Below, one piece after another: positions 1 to 11,454 of a stretch of 64,000 nt of DNA. The stretch is from Rhizomicrobium sp. GTDB lineage: Bacteria; Pseudomonadota; Alphaproteobacteria; Micropepsales; Micropepsaceae. The notes beneath the pieces were generated by a model. The model had not been told where the DNA came from and made no database searches. It saw nothing but the letters and a program-made list of their open reading frames with translations. The stretch spans positions 1,278,756-1,342,755 of the forward strand of contig JBBCGJ010000001.1 in the NCBI GenBank assembly GCA_037200985.1, written 5' to 3'. The position numbers and the translations under genes were made by a program. Each line of letters starts with the position of its first letter. Position 1 is the first letter of the stretch.

Positions 1-1
1 C

Positions 2-901
2 ATGATGGGCGCCGAGCGCGGCGCGAGCATCAACACCATCGCCGCCTATCGCCGCGACCTGCTCGATTTCGCCGCCCATTGCGCCGGGGAAGGCGCCAGC
101 GCGCGCGACGCCAGCCGCGACGACATCAAGGCCTATCTCGCGCGCATGTCGAAGGCGGGCATCGCCGGCTCGACCCAGGCGCGGCGGCTGTCGGCGCTGC
201 GCCAGTTCTTCGCCTTCCTCTATTCCGAAGTCATCCGCAAGGACGATCCGACCGACGCCATCGACGCGCCGCGCCGCGAGCGGCCGCTGCCCAAGGTGCT
301 GTCGCGCGAAGATCTCGACGCGCTGATCGCCGCCGCGCGGACGCAATCGGAAACATCCGCGGAAGGCCTGCGGCTGCTCTGCGTCGTGGAGATGCTTTAC
401 GCCTCCGGCCTGCGCGTCTCGGAACTGGCGACGCTGCCGCTCGCCACCGTGCGCAGCCGCGACGGCTTTCTCCTGGTGAAGGGCAAGGGCGGCAAGGAGC
501 GTCTGGCGCCGCTCAACGATCACGCCCGCGATGCGATCCGCTCCTATCTGACCGTGCGCGAGCAATTCCTCCCCGCCGGAATCCGCCGCGCCCATGCCGA
601 GCGCTTCCTCTTCCCCTCGCGCTCCGCCGAAGGCCATCTGACCCGCCGCCGCCTGCATCAGATGCTGAAGGAATTGGCGCTGAAGGCGAATATCGACCCG
701 GACAAGCTCTCGCCGCACGTCCTGCGCCACGCCTTCGCGACGCATCTGGTGGAGGGCGGCGCCGACCTGCGCAGCGTGCAGACCCTGCTCGGCCATTCCG
801 ACATCGCGACGACGGAGATCTACACGCATGTCGCCAAGGACCGTCTGACGCAGGTGATCGAACAGGCCCATCCCTTGTCGCGGCGGCACCGCAAAATATA
901 G
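2..901 (+). CDS. xerD: Tyrosine recombinase XerD (5' end cut by window)
   Basis: Site-specific recombinase that acts with XerC and FtsK at dif to resolve chromosome dimers. The N-terminal SAM-like fold is present from its YRRDL helix. Catalytic residues of the tyrosine recombinase family are visible: Arg in ASGLRVSEL, Lys in KGKGGKER, the HxxR box SPHVLRHAFATHL, the second His in LLGHSDI and the nucleophile Tyr in EIYTHV. The wording of the HxxR and LLGH segments favours XerD over XerC. The first visible ATG lies after the point where XerD proteins usually begin, so the true start is probably upstream of base 1. Confidence 0.9.
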   Translation: MMGAERGASINTIAAYRRDLLDFAAHCAGEGASARDASRDDIKAYLARMSKAGIAGSTQARRLSALRQFFAFLYSEVIRKDDPTDAIDAPRRERPLPKVLSREDLDALIAAARTQSETSAEGLRLLCVVEMLYASGLRVSELATLPLATVRSRDGFLLVKGKGGKERLAPLNDHARDAIRSYLTVREQFLPAGIRRAHAERFLFPSRSAEGHLTRRRLHQMLKELALKANIDPDKLSPHVLRHAFATHLVEGGADLRSVQTLLGHSDIATTEIYTHVAKDRLTQVIEQAHPLSRRHRKI

Positions 902-1060
902 GTGTCATCGCCCGCGAGTTCGTAGCGACAGCGTGCGAACGGGCGACCCAGGTGACATCTTGTCGGTCTTGCAGCGCCTGCTCGGATCGCAGCATGATCC
1001 CAACGTCCATTGTTTTCCCAACTGGATGGCCCGCTTTTGCGGGCCATGACACCGGGAGGG
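901..1060. repeat. GTGTCAT-type palindromic intergenic repeat
   Basis: The spacer between xerD and the lyase gene is a composite hairpin element. It opens with GGTGTCATCGCCCGC, carries a GACCCAGGTGACATC block, and closes with CCCAACTGGATGGCCCGC, a T-rich loop and GCGGGCCATGACACC. The same terminal blocks recur near 24231, 30555, 32104 and 38548. It probably forms stable RNA hairpins and may end xerD transcription; no protein is supported here. Confidence 0.7.
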
Positions 1061-1074
1061 GAGGGAGAGAGAAC

Positions 1075-2064
1075 GTGTCCTTCACCACCATCGAACGCCT
1101 TGCGCCCGTGCGCATCTACCGCTCGAAGCTCTTCGTGCCGGGCTCCAAGACGAATTTCTTCGAAAAGGCCGCCGCCGGCGCCGCCGACTGCGTCTGCCTC
1201 GACCTCGAAGACGCCGTCGCCCCGGCCGACAAGGACAAGGCGCGCGACAACGTCGTGGCCGCGCTCAACGATGTCGACTGGAAGGGCAAGATCGTCACCG
1301 TTCGCATCAACGGCCTCGACACCGGCTGGTGCTATCGCGACGTGATCGCGCTGGTGGAGAAGGGCGGCGAGAACCTCGACGCCATCATGATCCCCAAGGT
1401 CGCCAATGCGAAAGACGTCTACGCCATCGACTGGCTGATCACGCAATGCGCGACGGCCGCCGGCCGCAGGAAGAAGATCGGCCTCGAGGTCATCATCGAA
1501 TCCGTCCTCGGCCTGACCAACATCGACGAGATCGCCGCGTCCTCGAAGCGCATGGAGACGCTGCATTTCGGCGCCGCCGACTATGCCGCCTCCCAGGGCA
1601 TGCGCACGACGAATATCGGCGGCGGCAACGCCGACTACGTCATGCTGACCGACAAGCATCCCGACGCCGCGCGCGCGCGCCACTGGAACGACCTGTGGCA
1701 CTACCCGCTGTTCAAGCTGGTGCAGGCGGCGCGCGCCCACGGCCTCGTCGCCATCGACGGTCCATTCGGCGACTACCAGGATCCGGACGGCTTCCGCGCC
1801 CAGGCCAACCGCACCGCGATCCTCGGCTGCGAAGGCAAATGGGCGATCCATCCCAGCCAGGTCGAGCTTTGCAACGCGATCTTCACGCCGCCCGAAAAGG
1901 AAGTCGCCCGCGCCCAGGCGATCCTGGATTCGATGAAGGACGCCCACAGCACCGGTTCCGGCGCCGCCAGCCTGGGCGGCGTCCTGATCGACGCCGCCTC
2001 GATCCGCCAGGCCGAGGTGATCGTCAAGCAGATGGCGATGATCCGAGAAAAGAGCGGAAAGTAG
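1075..2064 (+). CDS. HpcH/HpaI-family CoA ester lyase, malyl-CoA lyase-like
   Basis: Likely L-malyl-CoA/beta-methylmalyl-CoA lyase, cleaving malyl-CoA to glyoxylate and acetyl-CoA in a Mg-dependent reaction. The 329-residue protein shows the family hallmarks: RSKLFVPGS near the N-terminus, CLDLEDAV with the metal-binding acidic residues, MIPKV, a Glu in GLEVIIES, LHFGAADYAAS and the C-terminal KWAIHPSQ segment. The reading frame stays open far upstream, but GTG at 1075 is chosen because a purine-rich ribosome site (GGGAGGGGAGGGAGAG) precedes it and homologous sequence begins just after it. A citramalyl- or citrate-lyase-like activity cannot be excluded. Confidence 0.82.
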   Translation: MSFTTIERLAPVRIYRSKLFVPGSKTNFFEKAAAGAADCVCLDLEDAVAPADKDKARDNVVAALNDVDWKGKIVTVRINGLDTGWCYRDVIALVEKGGENLDAIMIPKVANAKDVYAIDWLITQCATAAGRRKKIGLEVIIESVLGLTNIDEIAASSKRMETLHFGAADYAASQGMRTTNIGGGNADYVMLTDKHPDAARARHWNDLWHYPLFKLVQAARAHGLVAIDGPFGDYQDPDGFRAQANRTAILGCEGKWAIHPSQVELCNAIFTPPEKEVARAQAILDSMKDAHSTGSGAASLGGVLIDAASIRQAEVIVKQMAMIREKSGK

Positions 2065-2134
2065 CGGCTCCGCGCGCCCATTTTTAAGATGTCGCGCTCG
2101 CGATATACTCTCTACCGCATTGGGGGAGGGGCAC

Positions 2135-2590
2135 ATGCGGTATCTCATCGACGCCGTCGCGGCGGTCCTGTTCGTCGTCTCGACCGGTCTTCTCTTCAGC
2201 GAGGCGGTGCGGGCGCGGCGCGTCCTCTTCATCCTGGTCGGCGTCGTGACGCTGGCCTCGTCCTATGTGATCGCCAAGGATGTCCTGGACGCGACGGTCG
2301 GCCATCGGATGCATCACCGCCGCGCGACGGTTGCCGCGTCGACGGCCGCACCGGCGCCTGACACCGCCCTGAACGATTTCTCCGCGACCGACGCGCTGCT
2401 GGAGCAGATCTACGGCCTCACCGAAAGCGCCCTGAACCGGATCGTGCGCGCCGGCACGAAGCAGTCCACGGCGTCCGTCAGCAGCGACACGGTGGTCGAC
2501 GTGATCGTCGGCCTGTCGCTCGCCGCGCTCGGCGTGCTGTCGCAGCTTTTCTCGTCGCTGTACCGCCGTCTGTTCGGCGCCGAGGCCTGA
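2135..2590 (+). CDS. Small membrane protein of unknown function
   Basis: A 151-residue protein I do not recognise. It has two N-terminal hydrophobic segments (about residues 3-22 and 28-46) separated by RARR, a His/Arg/Ala-rich linker, an amphipathic helical middle and a second hydrophobic stretch near the end (VIVGLSLAALGVLSQLFSSL). It is probably an inner-membrane protein. The ATG at 2135 follows a strong GGGGGAGGGG site, better than the in-frame TTG at 2120. It stands alone between the lyase and accA, and a hairpin terminator follows. Confidence 0.6.
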   Translation: MRYLIDAVAAVLFVVSTGLLFSEAVRARRVLFILVGVVTLASSYVIAKDVLDATVGHRMHHRRATVAASTAAPAPDTALNDFSATDALLEQIYGLTESALNRIVRAGTKQSTASVSSDTVVDVIVGLSLAALGVLSQLFSSLYRRLFGAEA

Positions 2591-2677
2591 CAACCTTTGC
2601 CCGTTCCCGGGCGTTACCAGGGTCAAGACGTCGGACCCTCTGGATTTGTGACCGCGATTGCGCATATCAGAGGGGCC

Positions 2678-2710
2678 GCCGGAACGGGAATCCCCGTTTT
2701 CCGGCTTTTT
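2678..2710 (+). terminator. Rho-independent terminator upstream of accA
   Basis: A GC-rich hairpin (GCCGGAACGGG, loop AATC, CCCGTTTTCCGGC, with a two-base bulge) is followed directly by a run of T. It lies after the small membrane protein gene and 46 bases before the accA start. It could end the upstream transcript or act as an attenuator in the accA leader. Confidence 0.7.
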
Positions 2711-2755
2711 GCCCGCCGGGGGCTTCCTTTTCCGTCCGGACCTTAGCGAGTAGCC

Positions 2756-3715
2756 ATGCACGCCTATCTGGATTTCGAACGCCCCATCGCCGAGCTGGAA
2801 GGCAAGATCGTCGAGCTCAGGAAGCTCGCCGAGGAAGACCCGGCGATGCAGATCGACGCCGAGGTCGGGCGCCTGCAGACCCGCGCCGACGGCCTGATCA
2901 AGGACACCTATGCCAAGCTCACCGCCTGGCAGAAGGTCCAGGTCGCGCGCCATCCCGGCCGGCCGCATTTCTCCGACTATGCGCGCGGCCTGTTCGACGA
3001 GTTCACGCCGCTCGCCGGCGACCGCTCCTTCGGCGACGACAACGCCATCGTCGCCGCGCTCGCCCGCTTCCGCGGCCGCGCTGTCGCGGTGCTCGGACAC
3101 GAGAAGGGCAACGACACCAAGACCCGCCTCAAGCACAATTTCGGCATGGCGATGCCGGAGGGCTACCGCAAGGCCCAGCGCATCTTCGAACTGGCCGACC
3201 GTTTCGGCCTGCCGGTGATCAGCCTCGTCGACACCGCCGGCGCCTTCAACGGCGTCGCGGCGGAGGAGCGCGGCCAGTCCGAGGCCATCGCCCGCTCCAC
3301 CCAGGCGGGCCTGGAGATCCGCGTGCCTTTCGTCACCGTCATCATCGGCGAGGGCGGCTCGGGCGGCGCGCTCGCCATCGCCACCGCCAACCGCGTCTTC
3401 ATGCTGGAGCATTCGGTCTATTCGGTGATCTCGCCGGAGGGCTGCGCCTCGATCCTGTGGCGCAAGCAGGACAAGACCCAGGAGGCCGCGATCGCGATGC
3501 GCGTCACGGCGCAGGACTGCCTGAACCTGAAGGTGATCGACGCGATCATCCCCGAGCCGGTCGGCGGCGCGCACCGCGCGCCGGAGGAGGCGATCCTCAA
3601 TGTCGGCGAACACATCGCCCGCGCCATCGCCGAGATGGACCGCGTCCCCGGCGAGCAACTGCGCAAGGAACGGCGCGAGAAGTACCTCGCGATGGGAAGA
3701 GATCTGCTGGTCTAA
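2756..3715 (+). CDS. accA: Acetyl-CoA carboxylase carboxyltransferase subunit alpha
   Basis: Alpha subunit of the carboxyltransferase that, with AccD, moves the carboxyl group from biotin-AccB to acetyl-CoA to make malonyl-CoA for fatty-acid synthesis. The 319-residue length is typical. N-terminal YLDFERPIAELE, the central HEKGNDTK segment, LVDTAGAF and the oxyanion-forming IGEGGSGGALAI, plus SPEGCASILW, match the family closely. The start at 2756 fits the conserved N-terminus, although the ribosome site (GCGAG) is weak. Confidence 0.97.
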   Translation: MHAYLDFERPIAELEGKIVELRKLAEEDPAMQIDAEVGRLQTRADGLIKDTYAKLTAWQKVQVARHPGRPHFSDYARGLFDEFTPLAGDRSFGDDNAIVAALARFRGRAVAVLGHEKGNDTKTRLKHNFGMAMPEGYRKAQRIFELADRFGLPVISLVDTAGAFNGVAAEERGQSEAIARSTQAGLEIRVPFVTVIIGEGGSGGALAIATANRVFMLEHSVYSVISPEGCASILWRKQDKTQEAAIAMRVTAQDCLNLKVIDAIIPEPVGGAHRAPEEAILNVGEHIARAIAEMDRVPGEQLRKERREKYLAMGRDLLV

Positions 3716-3719
3716 TTTT

Positions 3720-3847
3720 CCTCCCCCGCTGTTGCGGGGGAGGTGGCACGCCGAAGCGCAGCGTAGGCGTGACGGAGGGGGGCCGCCCCGCACAGGCCCC
3801 CTCCGCCTCGCTGCGCTCGGCACCTCCCCCGCAACAGCGGGGGAGGA
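3720..3847. repeat. CCTCCCCCGC palindromic repeat, full copy
   Basis: Two inverted hairpin arms of the form CCTCCCCCGC-NNNN-GCGGGGGAGG flank a middle that is itself inverted (GACGGAGGGGG against CCCCCTCCGCCTCGC). It fills the gap between the convergent accA and epoxide hydrolase genes and may work as a bidirectional terminator. Other copies lie at 17661, 19111, 26219 (inside prmC) and 36864. Confidence 0.85.
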
Positions 3848-3849
3848 AA

Positions 3850-4998
3850 TCAACCCAGCCCCCGCGCAAACGCCCGGATGCTGCCCACCAGATCGTCCGG
3901 CCGCTCCAGCGCGGCGAAGTGGCCGCCTTCTTCGAACTTGTCCCAGTGGACCAGATTGACCGCACGCTCGACCTGGCTCTTCGGCGGGAAGGGGATGATG
4001 TCGACGGGAAACACCGCGACGCCGGTCGGCTTCTCCAGCCGCGCGCCTTTCGGCAGCGGGTTCATGAACGCCTCCTCGGCGCGGCCGCGATACATCCAGG
4101 TCGAGGTGTTGAAGCTCCGCGTCACCAGATAGATCATGATGTTGGTGAGGAGCTGGTCCTTGGAATAGACGGTCTCGAAACCCTTGCGGATGTCGGACCA
4201 GCCGTGGAATTTCTCCACGATCCACGCCGCGGTGCCGACCGGCGAATCCATCATGCCGTAGGACAGGGTCTGCGGCTTGGTCGTCTGCTCGCGGAAATAG
4301 GCGCCCTCCATCTCGAAAAGCTGCGCCGCCTTGGCGGCATGCGCCTTCTCCTCCTCGGTCTCGGGCACGACGCCCGGCGAGAACCAGCCCATCATGTTCA
4401 GATGCGCCGCCCGGCAGCCCTTGCCCTCATAGGACAGGAAGGCCGAGATCGTGCTCCCCCAATCGCCGCCTTGCGCGATATAGCCGGGTAGGTTCAGCAC
4501 CTCGGTCATCAGCGTGTCGAAAAGCTGCGCCGTGCGGCGCGGCCCGACCGGGCGGTTCGGCTTGCCCGACCAGCCGTAACCGGGCAGCGACGGCACCACG
4601 ACGGTGAAGGCGTCGTGCACGCTGCCGCCATGCCGCTCGGGATGTGCCAGCTTGTCGATGACGTGGAGGAATTCGAACACCGAGCCCGGCCAGCCATGGC
4701 TGAGGATGATCGGCCTGGGCGCCGGCCCGCTCCCGGTCTCGCGATAGAAATGCAGGTCGATGCCGTCGACCGGCGCGACGAATTGCGGATAGGCGTTCAG
4801 CTCGGACTCCCAGCCGCGCCAGTCGTATCCGTCCGTCCAATAGGCGCAGAGTTCGCGCATGAAATCGAGATTGGCGCCATAGGCCCAGCTCGCCTCCACG
4901 CCCTCGTCGCGCGGCATCTCGTGCCATTCATAGGCCCGCACCTTGGCGCGGATGGCGTCGAGCGTCTTCTGCGGCACGTCGATCGTGAACGGCGTCAT
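3850..4998 (-). CDS. Epoxide hydrolase family alpha/beta hydrolase
   Basis: A 382-residue enzyme with the microsomal-type epoxide hydrolase layout. The N-terminal EHN domain (about 4-110) is followed by an alpha/beta hydrolase core. HGWPGS at 101-106 forms the oxyanion site, Asp179 in GGDWGS is the expected nucleophile, and a late His in EEGGHFAALE completes the triad. The substrate is unknown. ATG at 4998 is preferred because GAGGAAG precedes it; longer in-frame starts would run into the terminator at 5050. It is convergent with accA. Confidence 0.88.
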   Translation of the reverse strand: MTPFTIDVPQKTLDAIRAKVRAYEWHEMPRDEGVEASWAYGANLDFMRELCAYWTDGYDWRGWESELNAYPQFVAPVDGIDLHFYRETGSGPAPRPIILSHGWPGSVFEFLHVIDKLAHPERHGGSVHDAFTVVVPSLPGYGWSGKPNRPVGPRRTAQLFDTLMTEVLNLPGYIAQGGDWGSTISAFLSYEGKGCRAAHLNMMGWFSPGVVPETEEEKAHAAKAAQLFEMEGAYFREQTTKPQTLSYGMMDSPVGTAAWIVEKFHGWSDIRKGFETVYSKDQLLTNIMIYLVTRSFNTSTWMYRGRAEEAFMNPLPKGARLEKPTGVAVFPVDIIPFPPKSQVERAVNLVHWDKFEEGGHFAALERPDDLVGSIRAFARGLG

Positions 4999-5049
4999 GG
5001 CGGCTTCCTCGAGATTGCGGACGCCCATGTTGATCCGCCGCGCGCGAAA

Positions 5050-5075
5050 CAAAAAGGGGGCCGAAGCCCCCTTTC
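5050..5075 (-). terminator. Rho-independent terminator of the CsgG-like gene
   Basis: On the minus strand the sequence is AAAGGGGGC, a TTCG tetraloop and GCCCCCTTTTTG: a perfect GC stem with a very stable loop and a U-tract. It lies 20 bases after the stop of the gene at 5095-6045, so the epoxide hydrolase gene downstream probably needs its own promoter. Confidence 0.88.
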
Positions 5076-5094
5076 GTCCGCCGCGGCGGCCGCG

Positions 5095-6045
5095 CTATTT
5101 CGCCAGTTCGAACAGCAGCGACGACACCCAGCCCTTGTTGCCGAGCTCGTCCGACACTTCCCACCACACGCCGTCCTTGTCGCCGGTGGGATAGAGCATC
5201 ATGCCGGACGAGAGCTTGCGCACCACGCCGCCCTTGCCGCCCGACTTTTTGTACATCGTGCCGGGCTTGGTCATGTTGACCGCCTGCGCCGCGTTGTCGG
5301 CCGAGGCGTTGGCGCTGACGCCGCCCAGCTCGTCCACCATCTTCGTATAGGCGTCGATATAGGCGAGGATGACGACCTGGCCGATCTCCGAATTGGTGTA
5401 GCTCGACACGCCCGCGCCGCCGAAACCGCTCCAGCCGCCCCAGCCGCCGGCGACCCCGAAGCCGACATCGGTCTTGTCGGAATGGCCCTCGGTCATCGCC
5501 ACCTGTTCGGTCGAACGCACATCGGTGATCGTCAGCACCACGTCGGCGGTCTTCTTGGAGATGTTGATGCCGGAGAGGATCGCGCCGGCGCCGCCGCCGA
5601 CGAAGCCGCCCAGGATGCCGCCGATATTGGTGCTGCCGGCGTCGGAATTCTTCGAGACCAGGTCGGGGATCAGCACATAGTCGGCCGCCTTGATCTGGCC
5701 CTTGCCGATATTGGAGCCGCGGCGCAGATCGCCGCCGCTGGCGAGCGCGCGTTCCTGTTCCGCCGCCTCCAGCCCCTTGCCGCGGTCGACCAGCGTGAAG
5801 CACTGCGACTTCATCACCAGCACCTTGATCACCGCCTCCGGCGAGGCCAGGCCCAGGCCCTCCCACCAGTGATTGTCCGGCTCGTGCACCGCCAGCGTGC
5901 CGATCTTGTGGCTGCAGGTCGGGATCTGCGCCTCCTTGCGGTCGCGCTTGTCGTTGATCGATTCGGCGTGCGCCACGGCCGGCGCGGCGAAGGCTGCCGC
6001 CAGGCCGGCGAGCAGCACGGTTCTTACCCCATGGGCGAAATGCAT
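5095..6045 (-). CDS. Secreted CsgG-family-like protein with C-terminal SH3-like region
   Basis: A 316-residue exported protein. The signal peptide (residues 1-27) ends in APAVAHA. Residues about 40-230 resemble the CsgG/HfaB fold: an IGTLAVHE strand, a repeat of CFTLVDR followed by helix, KAADYVLIPDL, a glycine-rich GGFVGGGAGAI stretch, ADVVLTITDVRS and an IGQVVILAYIDAY helix. The last 60 residues (KPGTMYKKSG to GNKGWVSSLL) look like a bacterial SH3 domain, which often binds peptidoglycan. The role may be an envelope or secretion accessory. ATG at 6045 has GAGGAAC before it. Confidence 0.65.
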   Translation of the reverse strand: MHFAHGVRTVLLAGLAAAFAAPAVAHAESINDKRDRKEAQIPTCSHKIGTLAVHEPDNHWWEGLGLASPEAVIKVLVMKSQCFTLVDRGKGLEAAEQERALASGGDLRRGSNIGKGQIKAADYVLIPDLVSKNSDAGSTNIGGILGGFVGGGAGAILSGINISKKTADVVLTITDVRSTEQVAMTEGHSDKTDVGFGVAGGWGGWSGFGGAGVSSYTNSEIGQVVILAYIDAYTKMVDELGGVSANASADNAAQAVNMTKPGTMYKKSGGKGGVVRKLSSGMMLYPTGDKDGVWWEVSDELGNKGWVSSLLFELAK

Positions 6046-6188
6046 GATGTTCCTCGCTCGATAAATGTCGTTGGAAGGTTTGAAATGAAGTTGGCGCCCC
6101 CGTGCCAACATTAAGCGCGCTTCATGCCGCTGAAAAGGCCTGAGTCGCGTTGTGGATATATTACGGCGGCGTCACCGCCCTTAGGCGA

Positions 6189-7124
6189 TCACCACCAGCC
6201 GCGCCATTTGAACCACGCGATGGGGATGATCGTGCTCACGACGATCATCAGCCAGCCCCATTCATAGCCGAAGGCCCAGTGATATTCCGGCTGGTTGACG
6301 AAATTCATGCCGTAGAGCCCGGCGACGAACACCGGCGGGATGCCGACCACCGAGGCGATCGTCAGCACCTTGAACATGTCGTTCTGCTCGTTGTTGATGA
6401 AGCCCAGCGTCGCGTCGAGCAGGAACTGCACCTTGTCGGTCAGGTGGGTCTCGAAATCGTTCAGCGACTGGATGTCGGCGCCGGCGGTCTTCAGGCGCAG
6501 CACGACGTCGTCGCCGATCCATTTTCCGCCGCGGTCGAGCACGAAGGGCAGGGCGCGCTGCAGGGTCAGGAGCGTCTCGCGATTCTCGGACAGCCGCTCG
6601 CCCATGTCGCCCAGATGGATCAGGGTCTCGCGCAGCATCGCATTGCTGCGCGAGACGTTGTGGCGCGAGCGCGGCGCGCGGTGGAAGACGTTGCGCGAGA
6701 CCGCCCGCGTGTCGGTCTGGATGTGTTCGAACTTGTCGGCGGCATAGTCGACGATCGCCTCGGCGATCAGCGCGAAGATCTGCGCGCTCGTATAGGTCTC
6801 GCTGTCGTTGCTGACCTTCTCGCCGACCTTGTGGAAGGTGTGCAGCTCGTCGAACCGCACGGTGACGAGGATCCTGGGCGTCAGCACGAAGCCGATCGGC
6901 GCGGACACCGGATCGACGCCCGGATGATAGGGCGTGATCGGAAGGCTCATGGTCAGCGTGTCGCCCTCGGCCTGGAGCCGGCTCGACGTCTCGATCTCGT
7001 CCAGTTCCGCCCGCGTGGGGATGCGCAGATGGCACGCCTCGCAGGCCTCCGCGATCTCCTGCGGCGTCGGGTTGTGCAGGTCGACCCAGACGGCCGTGCC
7101 GTTTTCCTTGTAATCATGCCGCAT
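6189..7124 (-). CDS. corA: CorA-family divalent cation transporter
   Basis: Mg2+/Co2+ channel of the inner membrane. The 311-residue protein has the cytoplasmic N-terminal domain, a long helical stalk and two C-terminal membrane segments. The signature Gly-Met-Asn is at 272-274 (LYGMNF), directly after the first membrane helix. The end of the protein is rich in Trp (WFKWRGWW). ATG at 7124 has AAGGAT eight bases upstream. The NQPEYHW periplasmic loop is close to the MPEL-type loop of CorA and argues against ZntB-like efflux, though the ion was not tested. Confidence 0.88.
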   Translation of the reverse strand: MRHDYKENGTAVWVDLHNPTPQEIAEACEACHLRIPTRAELDEIETSSRLQAEGDTLTMSLPITPYHPGVDPVSAPIGFVLTPRILVTVRFDELHTFHKVGEKVSNDSETYTSAQIFALIAEAIVDYAADKFEHIQTDTRAVSRNVFHRAPRSRHNVSRSNAMLRETLIHLGDMGERLSENRETLLTLQRALPFVLDRGGKWIGDDVVLRLKTAGADIQSLNDFETHLTDKVQFLLDATLGFINNEQNDMFKVLTIASVVGIPPVFVAGLYGMNFVNQPEYHWAFGYEWGWLMIVVSTIIPIAWFKWRGWW

Positions 7125-7137
7125 CGCGGGAATCCTT

Positions 7138-7155
7138 TTGGCGCGAACGCGCCAA
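7138..7155 (-). promoter_or_regulatory. Hairpin abutting the corA ribosome-binding site
   Basis: TTGGCGCG and CGCGCCAA form a perfect 8-bp stem with a 2-base loop. On the corA strand it ends immediately before AAAGGAT, the corA Shine-Dalgarno. No T-run follows, so it is not a clear secA terminator. It could tune corA translation. Confidence 0.4.
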
Positions 7156-7250
7156 GGCGCCGCGCGGTTTCGGACTTATAGCAGCGGCAGGGAGGCTGGC
7201 GAGCCGCCTGGGGTCCGCCCGAGCGCCCAGGCGAGCGCGGCGACGACGCG

Positions 7251-10034
<2,784 letters not shown>

Positions 10035-10178
10035 GAAAACCTCGTAAACCTGTCGGAAATGGCGGTCTTGGGGCGCAAGTCCGGCATGGCAGGAGCGGCG
10101 GAGACATAAGAACGGCTCACCCCCTTGTCAAATCAGGGGATTCCGGTCACATCCGCGCCCGATTTCCGAGGGCGGTCC

Positions 10179-11453
10179 ATGGCGCAGGCAAAGACGGCGG
10201 CAAAGCCCGCCAAGGGCGCGGACCATGCCGTATCGCCGCTGGCGCCCAAGACCTATCCCAGCCTGCCGCCCCTGGCCGGCGTGCGCCTTTCCACCGGCGA
10301 GGCCGGGGTCCGCTACAAGGACCGCACCGACGTCCTCCTGGCGGTGTTTTCCGCCGGAACGCAGGCGGCGGGCGTCTTCACACGGTCCAAGACGGCCTCG
10401 GCGCCGGTGGACTGGTGCAAGACGAGCCTGGCCGGCGGCGCCGCGCGCGCCCTGGTGGTCAACAGCGGCAACGCCAACGCCTTCACCGGCAAGGCCGGCT
10501 ATGACGGCGCCCGGCAAGTCGCGGAATCAGCCGCCGCCATCGTCGGCTGCAAGCCGGGCGAGGTCTTCCTGGCGTCAACGGGAGTCATCGGCGAGCCGCT
10601 GCCGGCCGGCCGCATCACGAAAATCCTCGGCACGCTGGCGGAGGAGGGCGCCGCCGGCGGCTGGCGCGCCGCCGCCGAGGCGATCATGACCACCGACACC
10701 TATCCCAAGCTCGCCACCGCATCGGCGACCATCGACGGCAAGCGGGTGACGATCAACGGCATCGCCAAGGGCTCGGGGATGATCGCGCCGGACATGGCGA
10801 CGATGCTGTCCTTCGTCTTCACCGATGCCAAGCTGCCGGCGCCGGTGCTGCAGGAATTGCTGAGCGCGGGCGTGAAGCCCTCCTTCAACGCCATCACCGT
10901 CGACAGCGACACCTCCACCAGCGACACGCTGCTGCTGTTCGCCACCGGCAAGGGCGCCACCCATCCCGCGATCTCCAAGGCGAGCGACAAGCGCCTGAAC
11001 GAATTCCGCCAGGCGCTGGACAAGGTGCTGCTCAATCTCGCGCTCCAGGTGGTGCGCGACGGCGAGGGCGCGCAGAAGCTGATCCGCATCGACGTGAGCG
11101 GGGCGGAGAGCGACGAATCCGCCAAGCGCATCGCGCTCTCCATCGCCAACTCGCCGCTGGTGAAGACCGCCATCGCCGGCGAGGACGCGAATTGGGGCCG
11201 CATCGTCATGGCGGTGGGCAAGGCCGGCGAGCCGGCCGATCGCGACAGGCTGAAGATCAGCTTCGGCGCCCAGGTCGTGGCGGAAGCGGGCGAACGCTCG
11301 CCCAAATACAACGAGGCCGCCGCCACCAGGGCGGTGAAGGGCCGCGAGGTCGAGATCGCGGTGGACATCGGCCTGGGCAAGGGCACCGCGCGCGTCTGGA
11401 CCTGCGACCTCACCCACGGCTACATCGACATCAATGGCAGCTATCGAAGCTGA
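10179..11453 (+). CDS. argJ: Bifunctional ornithine acetyltransferase / N-acetylglutamate synthase ArgJ
   Basis: Transfers the acetyl group from N-acetylornithine to glutamate, and in bifunctional forms makes N-acetylglutamate from acetyl-CoA, in arginine synthesis. The 424-residue precursor self-cleaves before a Thr, here Thr208 in [14 protein letters not shown], to form two chains. [11 protein letters not shown] and the C-terminal ending in YxxINGSYRS are typical. ATG at 10179 follows CGAGGGCGG and is preferred to the in-frame TTG at 10125. Confidence 0.96.
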   Translation: MAQAKTAAKPAKGADHAVSPLAPKTYPSLPPLAGVRLSTGEAGVRYKDRTDVLLAVFSAGTQAAGVFTRSKTASAPVDWCKTSLAGGAARALVVNSGNANAFTGKAGYDGARQVAESAAAIVGCKPGEVFLASTGVIGEPLPAGRITKILGTLAEEGAAGGWRAAAEAIMTTDTYPKLATASATIDGKRVTINGIAKGSGMIAPDMATMLSFVFTDAKLPAPVLQELLSAGVKPSFNAITVDSDTSTSDTLLLFATGKGATHPAISKASDKRLNEFRQALDKVLLNLALQVVRDGEGAQKLIRIDVSGAESDESAKRIALSIANSPLVKTAIAGEDANWGRIVMAVGKAGEPADRDRLKISFGAQVVAEAGERSPKYNEAAATRAVKGREVEIAVDIGLGKGTARVWTCDLTHGYIDINGSYRS

Positions 11454-11454
11454 G

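Noticed and set aside
79-1074. Extension of the malyl-CoA-lyase-like frame back through xerD
   Set aside because: The extra residues are an out-of-frame reading of xerD and the repeat; homologous sequence starts after the GTG at 1075.
3720-3847. The repeat pair as a CRISPR array
   Set aside because: Only two inverted arms, no regular direct repeats with unique spacers, and no cas genes in the window.
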